The notes: a model not told the origin generated them from the letters alone. DNA of 7,792 nucleotides from Planctomycetota bacterium (GCA_007127275.1 SKZP01000010.1:1-7792), one strand, 5' to 3'; shown: positions 1-6,200, counted from the stretch's first letter. Numbers and translations: made by a program.

Positions 1-110
1 GCTCGCTACGGAGACAACGTAGCCGCGGCGGGTTCGTTTCCTTTGACGTGCGGAACAGGACTGGTCGACGTCGTCTCCTCGAGCAAGTTGTAGCAGCGCG
101 CGACTGCGGA

Positions 111-1949
111 ATGAAAACACTTCGACAGCGTCTTGCCTTCTTTCCCAAGTTGCGCCTCACCGGCGGCCACTGGGTCACCGTGGGCGTGATTGTCGGCCTT
201 TTGAGCATTGAGTGGGCGGGGCGCGTCGCCGCGCCGAGTGATCTCGGCGACGGCCTCGCAATCCTTGCGCTGCTCGTGCTCTTGCAAATCTGCCTGGTCT
301 GGCACAACTACCGCGGGCTGCGCTGGCTCGACGCCGCCGCTTCGGGGCTGCGCCGCTTCGGCCGCTGGCTGACGCGTTTCGGTATCCAAAGTGGCATTGA
401 CTTGCGCGGGGAGCCGCCGGTGCCGCAAGCCTTGCCGGGGCCGCTCAAGGCGGGGATGCTCGCCGCCTGCGGGGTCTTGCCGTTGCTCATGCTGTTCAAT
501 GCGCTCGCGCCGAGCGGCTGGCGGGCCTGGGTGAGCCAACCGTCATATCTGCTCTACGTTGTCGGCCTCTCCGCGGTGTGGTTCGCGACCATCTTCGCCA
601 TTATGTTTACGGTGCTGATGCAGCTTGTGCTGCTGCAGGAGACACTTGCCGCGTGGCGACGCCGCGATGCGCGCTTTCCGTCCTGGCCGCGGCAAACCGC
701 CTGGACCTTTGCGACGCACGCCGGCTACCTCGTGACGCTGCTTGTGCTGGGGTGGCTCTTGCCGGTCGTCGTTGCGGTCGGCCTTTCGGTGGTTTTTGCG
801 GCGGTGCTGCTTCTCGCCATGCTGATGATGCGCGTGCCCGACGCCACGGTGCTCTGGCAGCGCAAGGAGGGCACACGCATCCGCTCGTGCAGCCTGCGAC
901 GCGTCGCGCTGTTCACCATCCTGTTGCCGGTGCTGGTGATCTGGTGCTTGCTCGCCGCGACGCTCGGCGCAGGTGCACTGATGCTCGTGGATGTCACCAC
1001 AAGCAACATGCCGATCACGCTCTTGCTCGGCACGCTGCTGGCGTGGTGCGGGGCGGGTTTTATTGCTTGGCTGGCCGGCGCACTGATCATCTCCATGCGC
1101 ACGACCCAGCAGGGCGACCCGTCGCGGCCGGCGCCGCCAACGCTTCACATCACCCCGGTACACGACGACGTCTGGGAGCAATACGGCGAGGAGGTGCAAC
1201 AGCACCTCGACGAGCAAGGCATGCGGCTGCGCCTCGACCCCGCCGCGCCGCGGCGTAGCGACGTGCCCGTCGAGCTCGCGCCCCCGCCGATGCCCCCCTT
1301 GGGCGGCGAGGAGCCCGTGTGGCCCATCACCATCAGCGCTTCAGCATTGCGCGCGCCGGAGCTGATCCACAAGCTCAAGCGCCGCGACGAGGTTCAGCGA
1401 CGGCGCCGCCTCGTGCGCGGTCTCGAAAAATTGTTCAAGCATGCGGCCGCGCAGCAGTTCGAGTCCGGCACGGGCTACCTCGTCGCGCCGCACCTGTGGT
1501 TCATCTCCCACCTGATGCGCGACAGCGGCGAACAAGGCACGGAGACACACACCGTCGGCGAGCCGTATCACCGCGTGATGGAGCAGCCGGTGCGCCACCA
1601 CCTCTACACGGTACTGCGCGCCCTGCAGGTCGACCTCATCTACGTCGAGGACGGTGTCGAGTTCCGCCAGTTCCGCCGCGTGCTGCGCATGCTTTTCGAG
1701 CACTACGACATTCACGGCTCGGCCCTCAAGGCGCAAGACCGTTTTTTCACCGGCATCCCCGGCGTGCGCGTCATCATAGAGGAGCACTCGTTGGACAACC
1801 CCTTCCGCAACGAACTCTACCCGGAGCCGGAGTACCGCATCCTCGCCCGCGGCCGAGTGCTACACGTCTTCCGTGACCGTGGCGACACATGGGAACTCGA
1901 CCCAACGCCGGAGCTGCCCAAGAACGAGCCGTTGTTGGTCCACGCATAA
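111..1949 (+). CDS. Polytopic membrane protein of unknown function with soluble C-terminal domain
   Basis: I do not recognise this 612-residue family. The N-terminal half is strongly hydrophobic, with about seven or eight membrane segments near residues 21-40, 46-65, 112-132, 147-171, 205-240 (one long or two short), 265-290 and 301-328. A proline-rich linker (about 335-403, including PPPMPPLGG) leads to a soluble domain at about 404-600. That domain is rich in Arg, His and aromatic residues, with stretches such as VAPHLWFISHLMRD (458-471), PVRHHLYTVLRALQVDLIYVE (493-513) and GIPGVRVIIEEH (548-559). I see no protease, kinase, transferase or transporter signature. The frame is open from a GTG at 48, but ATG 111 is preferred because the hydrophobic region follows soon after it and the 21 residues before it are Arg-rich and unlike a membrane N-terminus. 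The ribosome binding site is poor (GCGGA directly before ATG), so the start is uncertain. The cytoplasmic side of the C-domain is inferred. It converges with the downstream gene. Confidence 0.88.
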   Translation: MKTLRQRLAFFPKLRLTGGHWVTVGVIVGLLSIEWAGRVAAPSDLGDGLAILALLVLLQICLVWHNYRGLRWLDAAASGLRRFGRWLTRFGIQSGIDLRGEPPVPQALPGPLKAGMLAACGVLPLLMLFNALAPSGWRAWVSQPSYLLYVVGLSAVWFATIFAIMFTVLMQLVLLQETLAAWRRRDARFPSWPRQTAWTFATHAGYLVTLLVLGWLLPVVVAVGLSVVFAAVLLLAMLMMRVPDATVLWQRKEGTRIRSCSLRRVALFTILLPVLVIWCLLAATLGAGALMLVDVTTSNMPITLLLGTLLAWCGAGFIAWLAGALIISMRTTQQGDPSRPAPPTLHITPVHDDVWEQYGEEVQQHLDEQGMRLRLDPAAPRRSDVPVELAPPPMPPLGGEEPVWPITISASALRAPELIHKLKRRDEVQRRRRLVRGLEKLFKHAAAQQFESGTGYLVAPHLWFISHLMRDSGEQGTETHTVGEPYHRVMEQPVRHHLYTVLRALQVDLIYVEDGVEFRQFRRVLRMLFEHYDIHGSALKAQDRFFTGIPGVRVIIEEHSLDNPFRNELYPEPEYRILARGRVLHVFRDRGDTWELDPTPELPKNEPLLVHA

Positions 1950-1994
1950 GGCTCGGCGAATGCGCTTTTCTGCGTAGGTGACGCACGCAATCCC

Positions 1995-2037
1995 AAAAAA
2001 GCACGTGTCCACACGTTCATGCGAACGCGCGGACACG
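1995..2037 (-). terminator. Intrinsic terminator of the MBL-like lipoprotein gene
   Basis: The outer stem CGTGTCC (2004-2010) pairs with GGACACG (2031-2037). An inner stem CGTTC (2014-2018) pairs with GAACG (2023-2027) around the loop ATGC, and C12-G29 can pair inside the short internal loop. Read on the minus strand, the hairpin is followed within three bases by six T residues (A1995-2000 on the plus strand). It lies about 70 bases past the stop codon of the minus-strand gene at 2108. There is no T-tract on the plus side (AAATTCC), so it should mainly stop leftward transcription and keep it from running antisense into the membrane-protein gene. Confidence 0.8.
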
Positions 2038-2107
2038 AAATTCCATCATCCTGCCAGCGCCAGCGCGCTTGCCCTGCAGCCAGCGTTGAAACGGCTGCCT
2101 TCCGCTC

Positions 2108-3079
2108 TCATCCGGCCGGGCGTGGCTCCGGGCGCTCCGGCGGGTCCGGCGGAATCCAAAGCGGGATCTCGGACTCTTCCGCGAGCCCTTCAATGACCGC
2201 CGCCCCCTCCGGTAGATGCCGGCCGAGTGGCACGATCACTCTCGCTTCGACCTTGCGGGCGAAGTCCAAAATCTCTTCGGTGCTGATGCGACTCGGCTCC
2301 GTGGTCGGCACGATCAGGACGTCGATACGTTGCGGCACTGCCTGCGCCGCTTCGCCGGAAACGGCTCCGGTGTAGTAGATGTTCAGTACCTCGTGCCGCT
2401 CGCTCTCCGGGTTGTGGATTTGCGGCGTCAGCAAGTAGCCGAGGTAGTCGCGGTCATGATCGAAGGCGGTGACGCCGTGCACGAAGGCGTGATTCGTGAA
2501 GATGGGAACCCTGCGCTGTACGATCGTGTCGCCGGGCAAAAGGTCGACGCGCTGGCCGCCAATGAGTTGGTCGCGCAGCAGTCCGACGGGAACGAGCGTG
2601 ACGGTTCGGCGCGTGTTGAGTGCCTCAATGTCACGCGGTGAATAATGATTCGGGTGCGAATCCGTAATCAACGTAACGTCGGAGCCGTAGATGTGCTCGC
2701 GAGGAATCTCCACGGGATTGATCCAGAAGATGGGCGAGACAATGGAGCGCTCGCTCTGCCGCGGCATCTCAATGCGCAGCCCGTGGGGGGCGTAGCCGAA
2801 TACCCGCTGCTGCAAGAATTCCTTGAAGCGCCTCGGGATGGGCGGGCGCACGCCGCCGTATCTCTCGCCGTCGGCTTGTGGCGCACGCTCGATCTCGTCG
2901 AGCGCACGGGGCTCGTGCTCCGGCGCGTCCGTCTGTAGACGTTGACTCGGCGCAATCTCCCTGTCGACGACCCGCTGGTCGGCGACGTTACGCGGCGACG
3001 GTGTGGCGCAACCGCTCCAAACGATCACGGCGGCAAGTGCGACAAGCATGCCGCACAGCGAACGGTCCCACGTGCTCAT
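2108..3079 (-). CDS. Putative lipoprotein with UlaG-like metallo-beta-lactamase fold, metal site degraded
   Basis: The 323-residue product starts with a short hydrophobic segment (about 8-22) ending in WSGC24, a lipobox-like site with an unusual Trp at -3, so it is probably an exported lipoprotein. A low-complexity linker (25-75) is followed by an MBL-like core. The stretch DVTLITDSHPNHYSPRDIEAL (134-154) aligns with the UlaG-type segment ITHxHxDHxxPxxI. The canonical THxHxDH reads T139-D-S-H142-P-N-H145, so the first His is Asp and the Asp is Asn. Later landmarks are also recognisable: FTNHAFVHG (194-202), YYTGAVSG (235-242, where active members have GDT), DVLIVP (253-258) and VIVPLGRHL (281-289, where members have PMHYGT). 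The fold call rests on the order of these landmarks. The lost ligands suggest changed metal use or a non-catalytic binding role. ATG 3079 is preferred over GTG 3082 because GGAG lies 8 bases upstream. The tail is proline-rich. Confidence 0.88.
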   Translation of the reverse strand: MSTWDRSLCGMLVALAAVIVWSGCATPSPRNVADQRVVDREIAPSQRLQTDAPEHEPRALDEIERAPQADGERYGGVRPPIPRRFKEFLQQRVFGYAPHGLRIEMPRQSERSIVSPIFWINPVEIPREHIYGSDVTLITDSHPNHYSPRDIEALNTRRTVTLVPVGLLRDQLIGGQRVDLLPGDTIVQRRVPIFTNHAFVHGVTAFDHDRDYLGYLLTPQIHNPESERHEVLNIYYTGAVSGEAAQAVPQRIDVLIVPTTEPSRISTEEILDFARKVEARVIVPLGRHLPEGAAVIEGLAEESEIPLWIPPDPPERPEPRPAG

Positions 3080-3087
3080 CACAAGAT

Positions 3088-3091
3088 CTCC
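3088..3091 (-). promoter_or_regulatory. Ribosome binding site deciding the MBL-like gene start
   Basis: GGAG on the minus strand sits 8 bases before ATG 3079 but only 5 before the in-frame GTG at 3082. This favours the ATG start. Confidence 0.6.
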
Positions 3092-3118
3092 GCAGGGGTG
3101 GCGACTCGTCTCGGGGAG

Positions 3119-3134
3119 TGCGTAAAGCGTGCCA
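3119..3134 (-). promoter_or_regulatory. Candidate sigma-54 (-24/-12) promoter of the MBL-like lipoprotein gene
   Basis: The minus strand reads TGGCACG CTTT ACGCA from 3134 to 3119. The sigma-54 consensus is TGGCACG-N4-TTGCW, with GG and GC ten bases apart. The -24 half matches fully and the -12 half keeps the GC at the right spacing but has AC for TT. A start site about 12 bases on (near 3108) would give a leader of roughly 29 bases with the GGAG site in it, which is a sensible layout. No clear sigma-70 boxes were seen in this gap. The motif alone is modest evidence and no enhancer site or sigma-54 activator is visible. Confidence 0.35.
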
Positions 3135-3241
3135 TACTTGCGCCATTCGCGCCAGCCGAAGTGTGTGGTAGCCCCAACGAGACGACCGAGGGCGCTCGTC
3201 CAGGGATGCTCCCCGGTGTCCGGCCCGCGCTACGAAGACTA

Positions 3242-3272
3242 CCAAGCCCATGGGTTTCGCCCGTGGGTCTGG
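3242..3272. repeat. REP-like palindrome, copy 1
   Basis: A compact palindrome built from CAAGCCCATGGG, a short TTTCG loop and CCCGTGGG. CCCA pairs with TGGG and an inner GGG pairs with CCC. It closely resembles the hairpin at 5080-5109 (both read CAAGCCCA, then a GGG/CCC inner stem with a small CG-containing loop, then CGTGGG), so this is probably a dispersed repeat rather than a one-off terminator. It lies in the spacer after the stop codon of the 3322-4707 gene. Confidence 0.5.
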
Positions 3273-3299
3273 GGCGCAAACAGGATCCGACCCACGGGC
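3259..3299. terminator. Strong inverted repeat downstream of the TPR-like lipoprotein gene
   Basis: GCCCGTGGGTC (3259-3269) and GACCCACGGGC (3289-3299) are a perfect 11-bp inverted repeat. GG (3271-3272) and CC (3287-3288) extend the stem past a one-base bulge, leaving a loop of about 14 bases. It starts 22 bases past the stop codon of the minus-strand gene, as expected for a transcription stop or an mRNA 3' end. No T-tract follows on either strand, so it is not a standard intrinsic terminator. Its left arm is shared with the REP-like palindrome at 3242-3272, so the two structures are mutually exclusive. Confidence 0.45.
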
Positions 3300-3321
3300 A
3301 AATGCCTTTCCGGCCGGGTTT

Positions 3322-4707
3322 CTAATCCAGCGGACGTGACCGGCGGGCCCAGAAGAGGCCGCGGTTTACGTCGGTTAACCTGGGGTTGACGAGATCTTCG
3401 TCGGCGCCGGCGGTAAGTGCCCGGCGGTAAAGCTCCTGCGCCATTCGGTAGTTGTAGATGGCCTTGTCGAGGGCATCCATTGCGTCCTCGCCCTCGGGAC
3501 TTGTGCCCCGCTCGTGCTCCTTGGCGGTGTCACGGTAGCGGTCGGCCAGCCGCAGCAACTGGTCCGCATCCTTCTCGGCAAGGTCGGGAATCTCGGCCTC
3601 CGGGTCGACGCGCAGGTTTCGCCGAGCGTCCTGCGTATCTTGCTCGGCCTGCTCTTCCGCCTCGGCAATGATTCGCTCGGCCTCCTCTTCCTTGAGCGGC
3701 TCCGGCTCCGGCGTCGCGGTTGTCGGCTCCGTCGGCTCGGATTCGCCGGCGCTCAACGGCTGTTGCTTGGCGAACAACGCCGCGTTCGGGTAACGCTGTT
3801 TCAGGGCGCGCAACAACACGGCGGCACGGTCGCGCTGACCTTCTTGCATGGCATGGCGAAACGCGACGTAGTCCTCGTCCGCTTCCAGCGCGAGGCTCTC
3901 ATCCACCCACTGATCCAACGAAAACGCCTCCCGCAACAGATTATGCGCCTTCTCCGGCTGGTCGTAGCGACGCGCCTCTCGTGCGAAGCGGGCCATTTCC
4001 ACCGGGGTGCGCGGCTGCATCCGGAAGCGCTCCTCGAGCGTGGCAAACCGTCGCGCCAACTCCTCTCGTTGTTCCCGGCGCGACAACTCCTCGACGCGGT
4101 AGACGTTCGAGGGGCGCGTGTCGACCCGTTCGTACCCGCCGGCGTAGCGACGCAAGAGCAGCGTGTGGCGGTCCCGTTCGAGAACCACCCCTTCGAGGCT
4201 GCCGCCGTCGTGAAAAATGACGCGGACCATTTCGCGCCGGTGGTTCAGCGGCTCGACTCCGCCGAGCGCCTGCTGAAACGTGCGCGTCATGTTCGCTTGC
4301 ACGCGCAACGCTTGGGTGACGTCGTCGGAAAGCGGCTGCACAGTGGCGACCTCTTCGAGGCAGCGCATGGCCTCGTCGTAGGAACCACGCTCGAACTCGT
4401 CGCGCGCCCGCTCCATCGCTTCGCGTGCCCGGCGGTCATTTGCGCCGAGGTCTTGGTTGCCGGTGTCGCGAGCACGGTTGTCGTTCGCCGCATCCGTTTG
4501 CGAGGGGGAACGTTGCGGACCCCGGCGCGGCGTCGTGACCCGCGGCTCGTCCTCAACCGAACTCTCCGCCGCTTCATTCGCACCCTCGCCGGCTTCGTCA
4601 GAGGGTGACTCGGAGCTGGAACAGCCACCCCCCATCCCGGCCGTAAACAGCGCAAACAGGATCAACGACGAAAAACCAAACAGCCTCGCGGCACGAAGCG
4701 AAACCAT
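3322..4707 (-). CDS. Putative lipoprotein with TPR-like helices and a small Sm-like beta segment
   Basis: This 461-residue protein begins with a basic N-terminus and a hydrophobic segment (about 8-24), then GMGGGC29 followed by SSSE. This looks like a lipoprotein signal, although the lipobox GGGC is not ideal. Residues 30-90 are acidic and Ser/Thr/Pro-rich, as in a surface-facing linker. A helical pair at about 92-146 (AREAMERARDEFERGSYDEAMRCLEEVATVQP) resembles a TPR unit. Residues 158-207 form a beta-rich stretch (VRVIFHDGGSLEGVVLERDR, then HTLLLRR) resembling an Sm/SH3-like barrel. More helical, TPR-like segments follow at about 212-312 and 376-456, separated by a Glu/Pro-rich linker (318-365). 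These domain calls are from pattern only; no enzyme motif is visible. AAGGGA (4716-4721) lies 8 bases before ATG 4707 and supports the start. A scaffold or envelope protein-interaction role is an inference. Upstream DNA carries repeat remnants. Confidence 0.88.
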   Translation of the reverse strand: MVSLRAARLFGFSSLILFALFTAGMGGGCSSSESPSDEAGEGANEAAESSVEDEPRVTTPRRGPQRSPSQTDAANDNRARDTGNQDLGANDRRAREAMERARDEFERGSYDEAMRCLEEVATVQPLSDDVTQALRVQANMTRTFQQALGGVEPLNHRREMVRVIFHDGGSLEGVVLERDRHTLLLRRYAGGYERVDTRPSNVYRVEELSRREQREELARRFATLEERFRMQPRTPVEMARFAREARRYDQPEKAHNLLREAFSLDQWVDESLALEADEDYVAFRHAMQEGQRDRAAVLLRALKQRYPNAALFAKQQPLSAGESEPTEPTTATPEPEPLKEEEAERIIAEAEEQAEQDTQDARRNLRVDPEAEIPDLAEKDADQLLRLADRYRDTAKEHERGTSPEGEDAMDALDKAIYNYRMAQELYRRALTAGADEDLVNPRLTDVNRGLFWARRSRPLD

Positions 4708-4730
4708 GATGACCGTCCCTTGACCGAGGT

Positions 4731-4785
4731 ACGTTCGGAACTGCCAAGAACTGCCTTTCGAAGTCGAGCGCAGTCGCTCGGATTC
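4731..4785. repeat. Degenerate end fragment of the 136-bp inverted-repeat element
   Basis: Bases 4737-4769 match 4814-4846 at 26 of 33 positions (ggaactgccaagaactgcc followed by TTTCGAAGTCGAGC), which is the outer and inner left end of the element copy at 4833. Immediately before it, ACGTTCGGAA (4731-4740) equals the last ten bases of the element's right end. The fragment also folds by itself: CGAGCG (4765-4770) and CGCTCG (4775-4780) around CAGT, plus GAA/TTC outside an internal loop. It lies just upstream of the start and ribosome binding site of the 4707 gene, so that gene's leader or promoter region may partly derive from the repeat. Confidence 0.5.
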
Positions 4786-4832
4786 AAACGCAACTCACTG
4801 TCGGCTCCTTGGTGGAGCTGTCAGGAACTGAC

Positions 4833-4969
4833 TTCCGAATTTGAGCTCCTGCGCTCGACTGTGCTTTGTCGTCGTCGTTTCCGCTGCTCGCGGTGACTAC
4901 GGGCACATCTTCGCTGCTCAACGTGCTCTGCCTCGCACAGGTTTCGCTCGTGACGCTCAACGTTCGGAA
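4833..4969. repeat. Inverted-repeat-ended element, copy A (137 bp)
   Basis: The copy begins TTCCGAATTTGAGC and ends GCTCAACGTTCGGAA, whose reverse complement is TTCCGAACGTTGAGC. The ends are therefore terminal inverted repeats of about 14 bases with one indel. The last 27 bases (4943-4969) are identical to the last 27 of copy B (5379-5405). The interior shares blocks with copy B, such as GTCGTCG and CTGCTCG, but is diverged. No convincing protein is encoded. The size, the ends and the intergenic position resemble a MITE or a REP-type structured repeat. I cannot name the family. Confidence 0.7.
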
Positions 4970-5079
4970 GTTTTGCCCTGACACTTTTTTGTGCGTCCCA
5001 TCCAGCCCAACATGTACGACCAGTGTAGCGCAAAGCGGTGAGAACGACAGTCCGTATCCCGCAAATGCGGAGTCGGACA

Positions 5080-5109
5080 CAAGCCCAAGGGCTGCGGCCC
5101 GTGGGCTTG
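5080..5109. repeat. REP-like palindrome, copy 2
   Basis: CAAGCCCA (5080-5087) pairs with TGGGCTTG (5102-5109). After an A/G mismatch, GGGC (5089-5092) pairs with GCCC (5097-5100) around TGCG. It resembles the palindrome at 3242-3272 over most of its length. It lies between element copies A and B. No T-tract follows on either strand. Confidence 0.55.
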
Positions 5110-5270
5110 AGATTACGGATTTCAACGCGTGGGGGGAGAATCAACATGTCCCCGTCCGCAGTATGTACGGGGCACGGCAGGCTCCATTGAACCCAAGGAG
5201 ACTCTGAGCAGGCGTGGCCGTAGCGGCGTCGAGCGGCGAGACGTCAAGCCAAGGAGTTGGAGAAAATACC
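5110..5270. other. Gene-free spacer between repeat copies
   Basis: No credible gene is seen here; open frames exist in several phases but none shows a recognisable protein or a good ribosome binding site. A small inverted repeat, CCCCGT (5150-5155) with ACGGGG (5167-5172), is present. The end (5253-5270, ggagttggagaaaatacc) resembles the outer flank of the other element ends. Confidence 0.4.
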
Positions 5271-5405
5271 TTCCGAAGTTGAGCACCTCTGCTCGGCTCT
5301 GCTTCGTTGTCGTCGGTTGCACTGCTCGACGTGACTCGTCACGCCTGAGGCACTCACCCTCCTCCGACTTGCATAGCCTTCGCTCGTGACGCTCAACGTT
5401 CGGAA
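5271..5405. repeat. Inverted-repeat-ended element, copy B (135 bp)
   Basis: The copy begins TTCCGAAGTTGAGC, 13 of 14 bases identical to copy A, and ends with the same 27 bases as copy A. The outer flank past the right end (to 5424, TTTCCTGTCAGCTCC) is the inverted match of the outer flank left of copy A: 5399-5424 reverse-complemented equals 4814-4839 at 21 of 26 positions. It lies 39 bases past the stop codon of the phosphorylase gene and could act at that transcript's 3' end. Confidence 0.7.
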
Positions 5406-5444
5406 TTAGTTTCCTGTCAGCTCCCAAGCGTTCGTGCCAGTTCT

Positions 5445-6191
5445 TTACCCGTTGCTTTCGGCCAGATGATTCAAGAGGGTTTTCATGAGGCGCTCCATGG
5501 TGCCGCGGTTGGCCTTTACCTTCGCCTTGAAGGCCTCGAAGGTCAGCGGTTGCTTCGTGACGCCGTTTGCGTAGTTGTCGACCATGCAGATCATTGCGTG
5601 GGGCAACTCGAGCTCTTGCGACAGATCCGCTTCCTGGGCGCCGGTCATGCCGACGACGTCGCCGTACTGGGCGAGCATGCGAATCTCCGCTTTCGTCTCG
5701 AAGCGCGGCCCACGTGTTTGCACGTAGGTGCCTCGCTCGACTAGCGGAAACGGCTCCTCGTCGCGCGCCGCGCGCAATACTGTGAGGACGCGGTCGCGCC
5801 ACCGCGGATCCAACTCCGGGGTGATAAACTTGCCGTCGGGTTGCCCTTCGTTGTACGTCGCGGGCTCCCACGGATGAAAGTAGTCGTCGGCGAGCACAAG
5901 CGTTCCCGGGTGCAGCGACTCGTTGAGGCCGCCGACGGAGTAGAGGCCGAGCAACTGCGTAACCCCCTGTCGCTTCAGCGCGGCGAGGTTTGCATGGTGG
6001 TTGACGCGGTGCGGCGGCGCGAACTTGCCGTCCCGGTCGTGGCGCTGGCAAAACGCGACCGGGCCGTGCGCCGCGTTCTCCGGAGCGAGATGCAGTGTCA
6101 CTTCGCCGTAGTCGGTGGCAACCCTTCGGGGCGTATACTTTTCGAACAGTGCGCTTTCCAGCAAGCTTGTTCCTGCAAGGATTCCGAGCAT
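5445..6191 (-). CDS. Nucleoside phosphorylase of the MTA phosphorylase / PNP family
   Basis: The 248-residue product belongs to the family that cleaves purine nucleosides with phosphate, giving base plus (methylthio)ribose-1-phosphate in purine or methylthioadenosine salvage; it should be cytoplasmic. It opens with ILAGTSL (4-10), the phosphate-binding loop. Next come FCQRH (47-51) and PPHRVNHHANLAAL (59-72), matching the family's RHG...PPHxxNYRAN block. Then follow SVGGLNESLHPGTLVLADDYF (85-105), YVQTRGPRFETKAEI (156-170) and VVGMTGAQEADLSQELELPHA (179-199), all standard landmarks. The base-binding segment reads VDNYANG (204-210). MTA phosphorylases usually have TDYD there, whereas PNP and methylthioinosine phosphorylases have an Asn in N-x-A-x-G, so a 6-oxopurine substrate is possible and I withhold a gene symbol. 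The start at 6191 is set by GGAGG 9 bases upstream and by the family's N-terminus; the frame stays open to 6311, but those residues look unrelated. Confidence 0.93.
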   Translation of the reverse strand: MLGILAGTSLLESALFEKYTPRRVATDYGEVTLHLAPENAAHGPVAFCQRHDRDGKFAPPHRVNHHANLAALKRQGVTQLLGLYSVGGLNESLHPGTLVLADDYFHPWEPATYNEGQPDGKFITPELDPRWRDRVLTVLRAARDEEPFPLVERGTYVQTRGPRFETKAEIRMLAQYGDVVGMTGAQEADLSQELELPHAMICMVDNYANGVTKQPLTFEAFKAKVKANRGTMERLMKTLLNHLAESNG

Positions 6192-6200
6192 GACGTCGAG

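Noticed and set aside
5..23. Hairpin GCTACG...CGTAGC at the window edge
   Set aside because: It has only six pairs, no T-tract and no context upstream to show what it would terminate.
1971..1985. Short hairpin TGCGT-AGGTG-ACGCA after the membrane-protein gene
   Set aside because: Five pairs with no T-tract on the plus strand; too weak to call a terminator.
3514..4608. Long plus-strand open frame (364 codons) opposite the lipoprotein gene
   Set aside because: It mirrors 3322-4707, is rich in Arg, Leu and Val as expected from the antisense of a GC-rich gene, and has no recognisable domain.
4821..5207. Small open frames on both strands across the repeat region
   Set aside because: They arise from the repeat sequence, lack good ribosome binding sites and show no protein features; the shared peptides simply reflect the DNA repeat.
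4833..5405. CRISPR array
   Set aside because: There are only two repeat units, each about 136 bp with inverted ends, with no regular short repeats or spacers.
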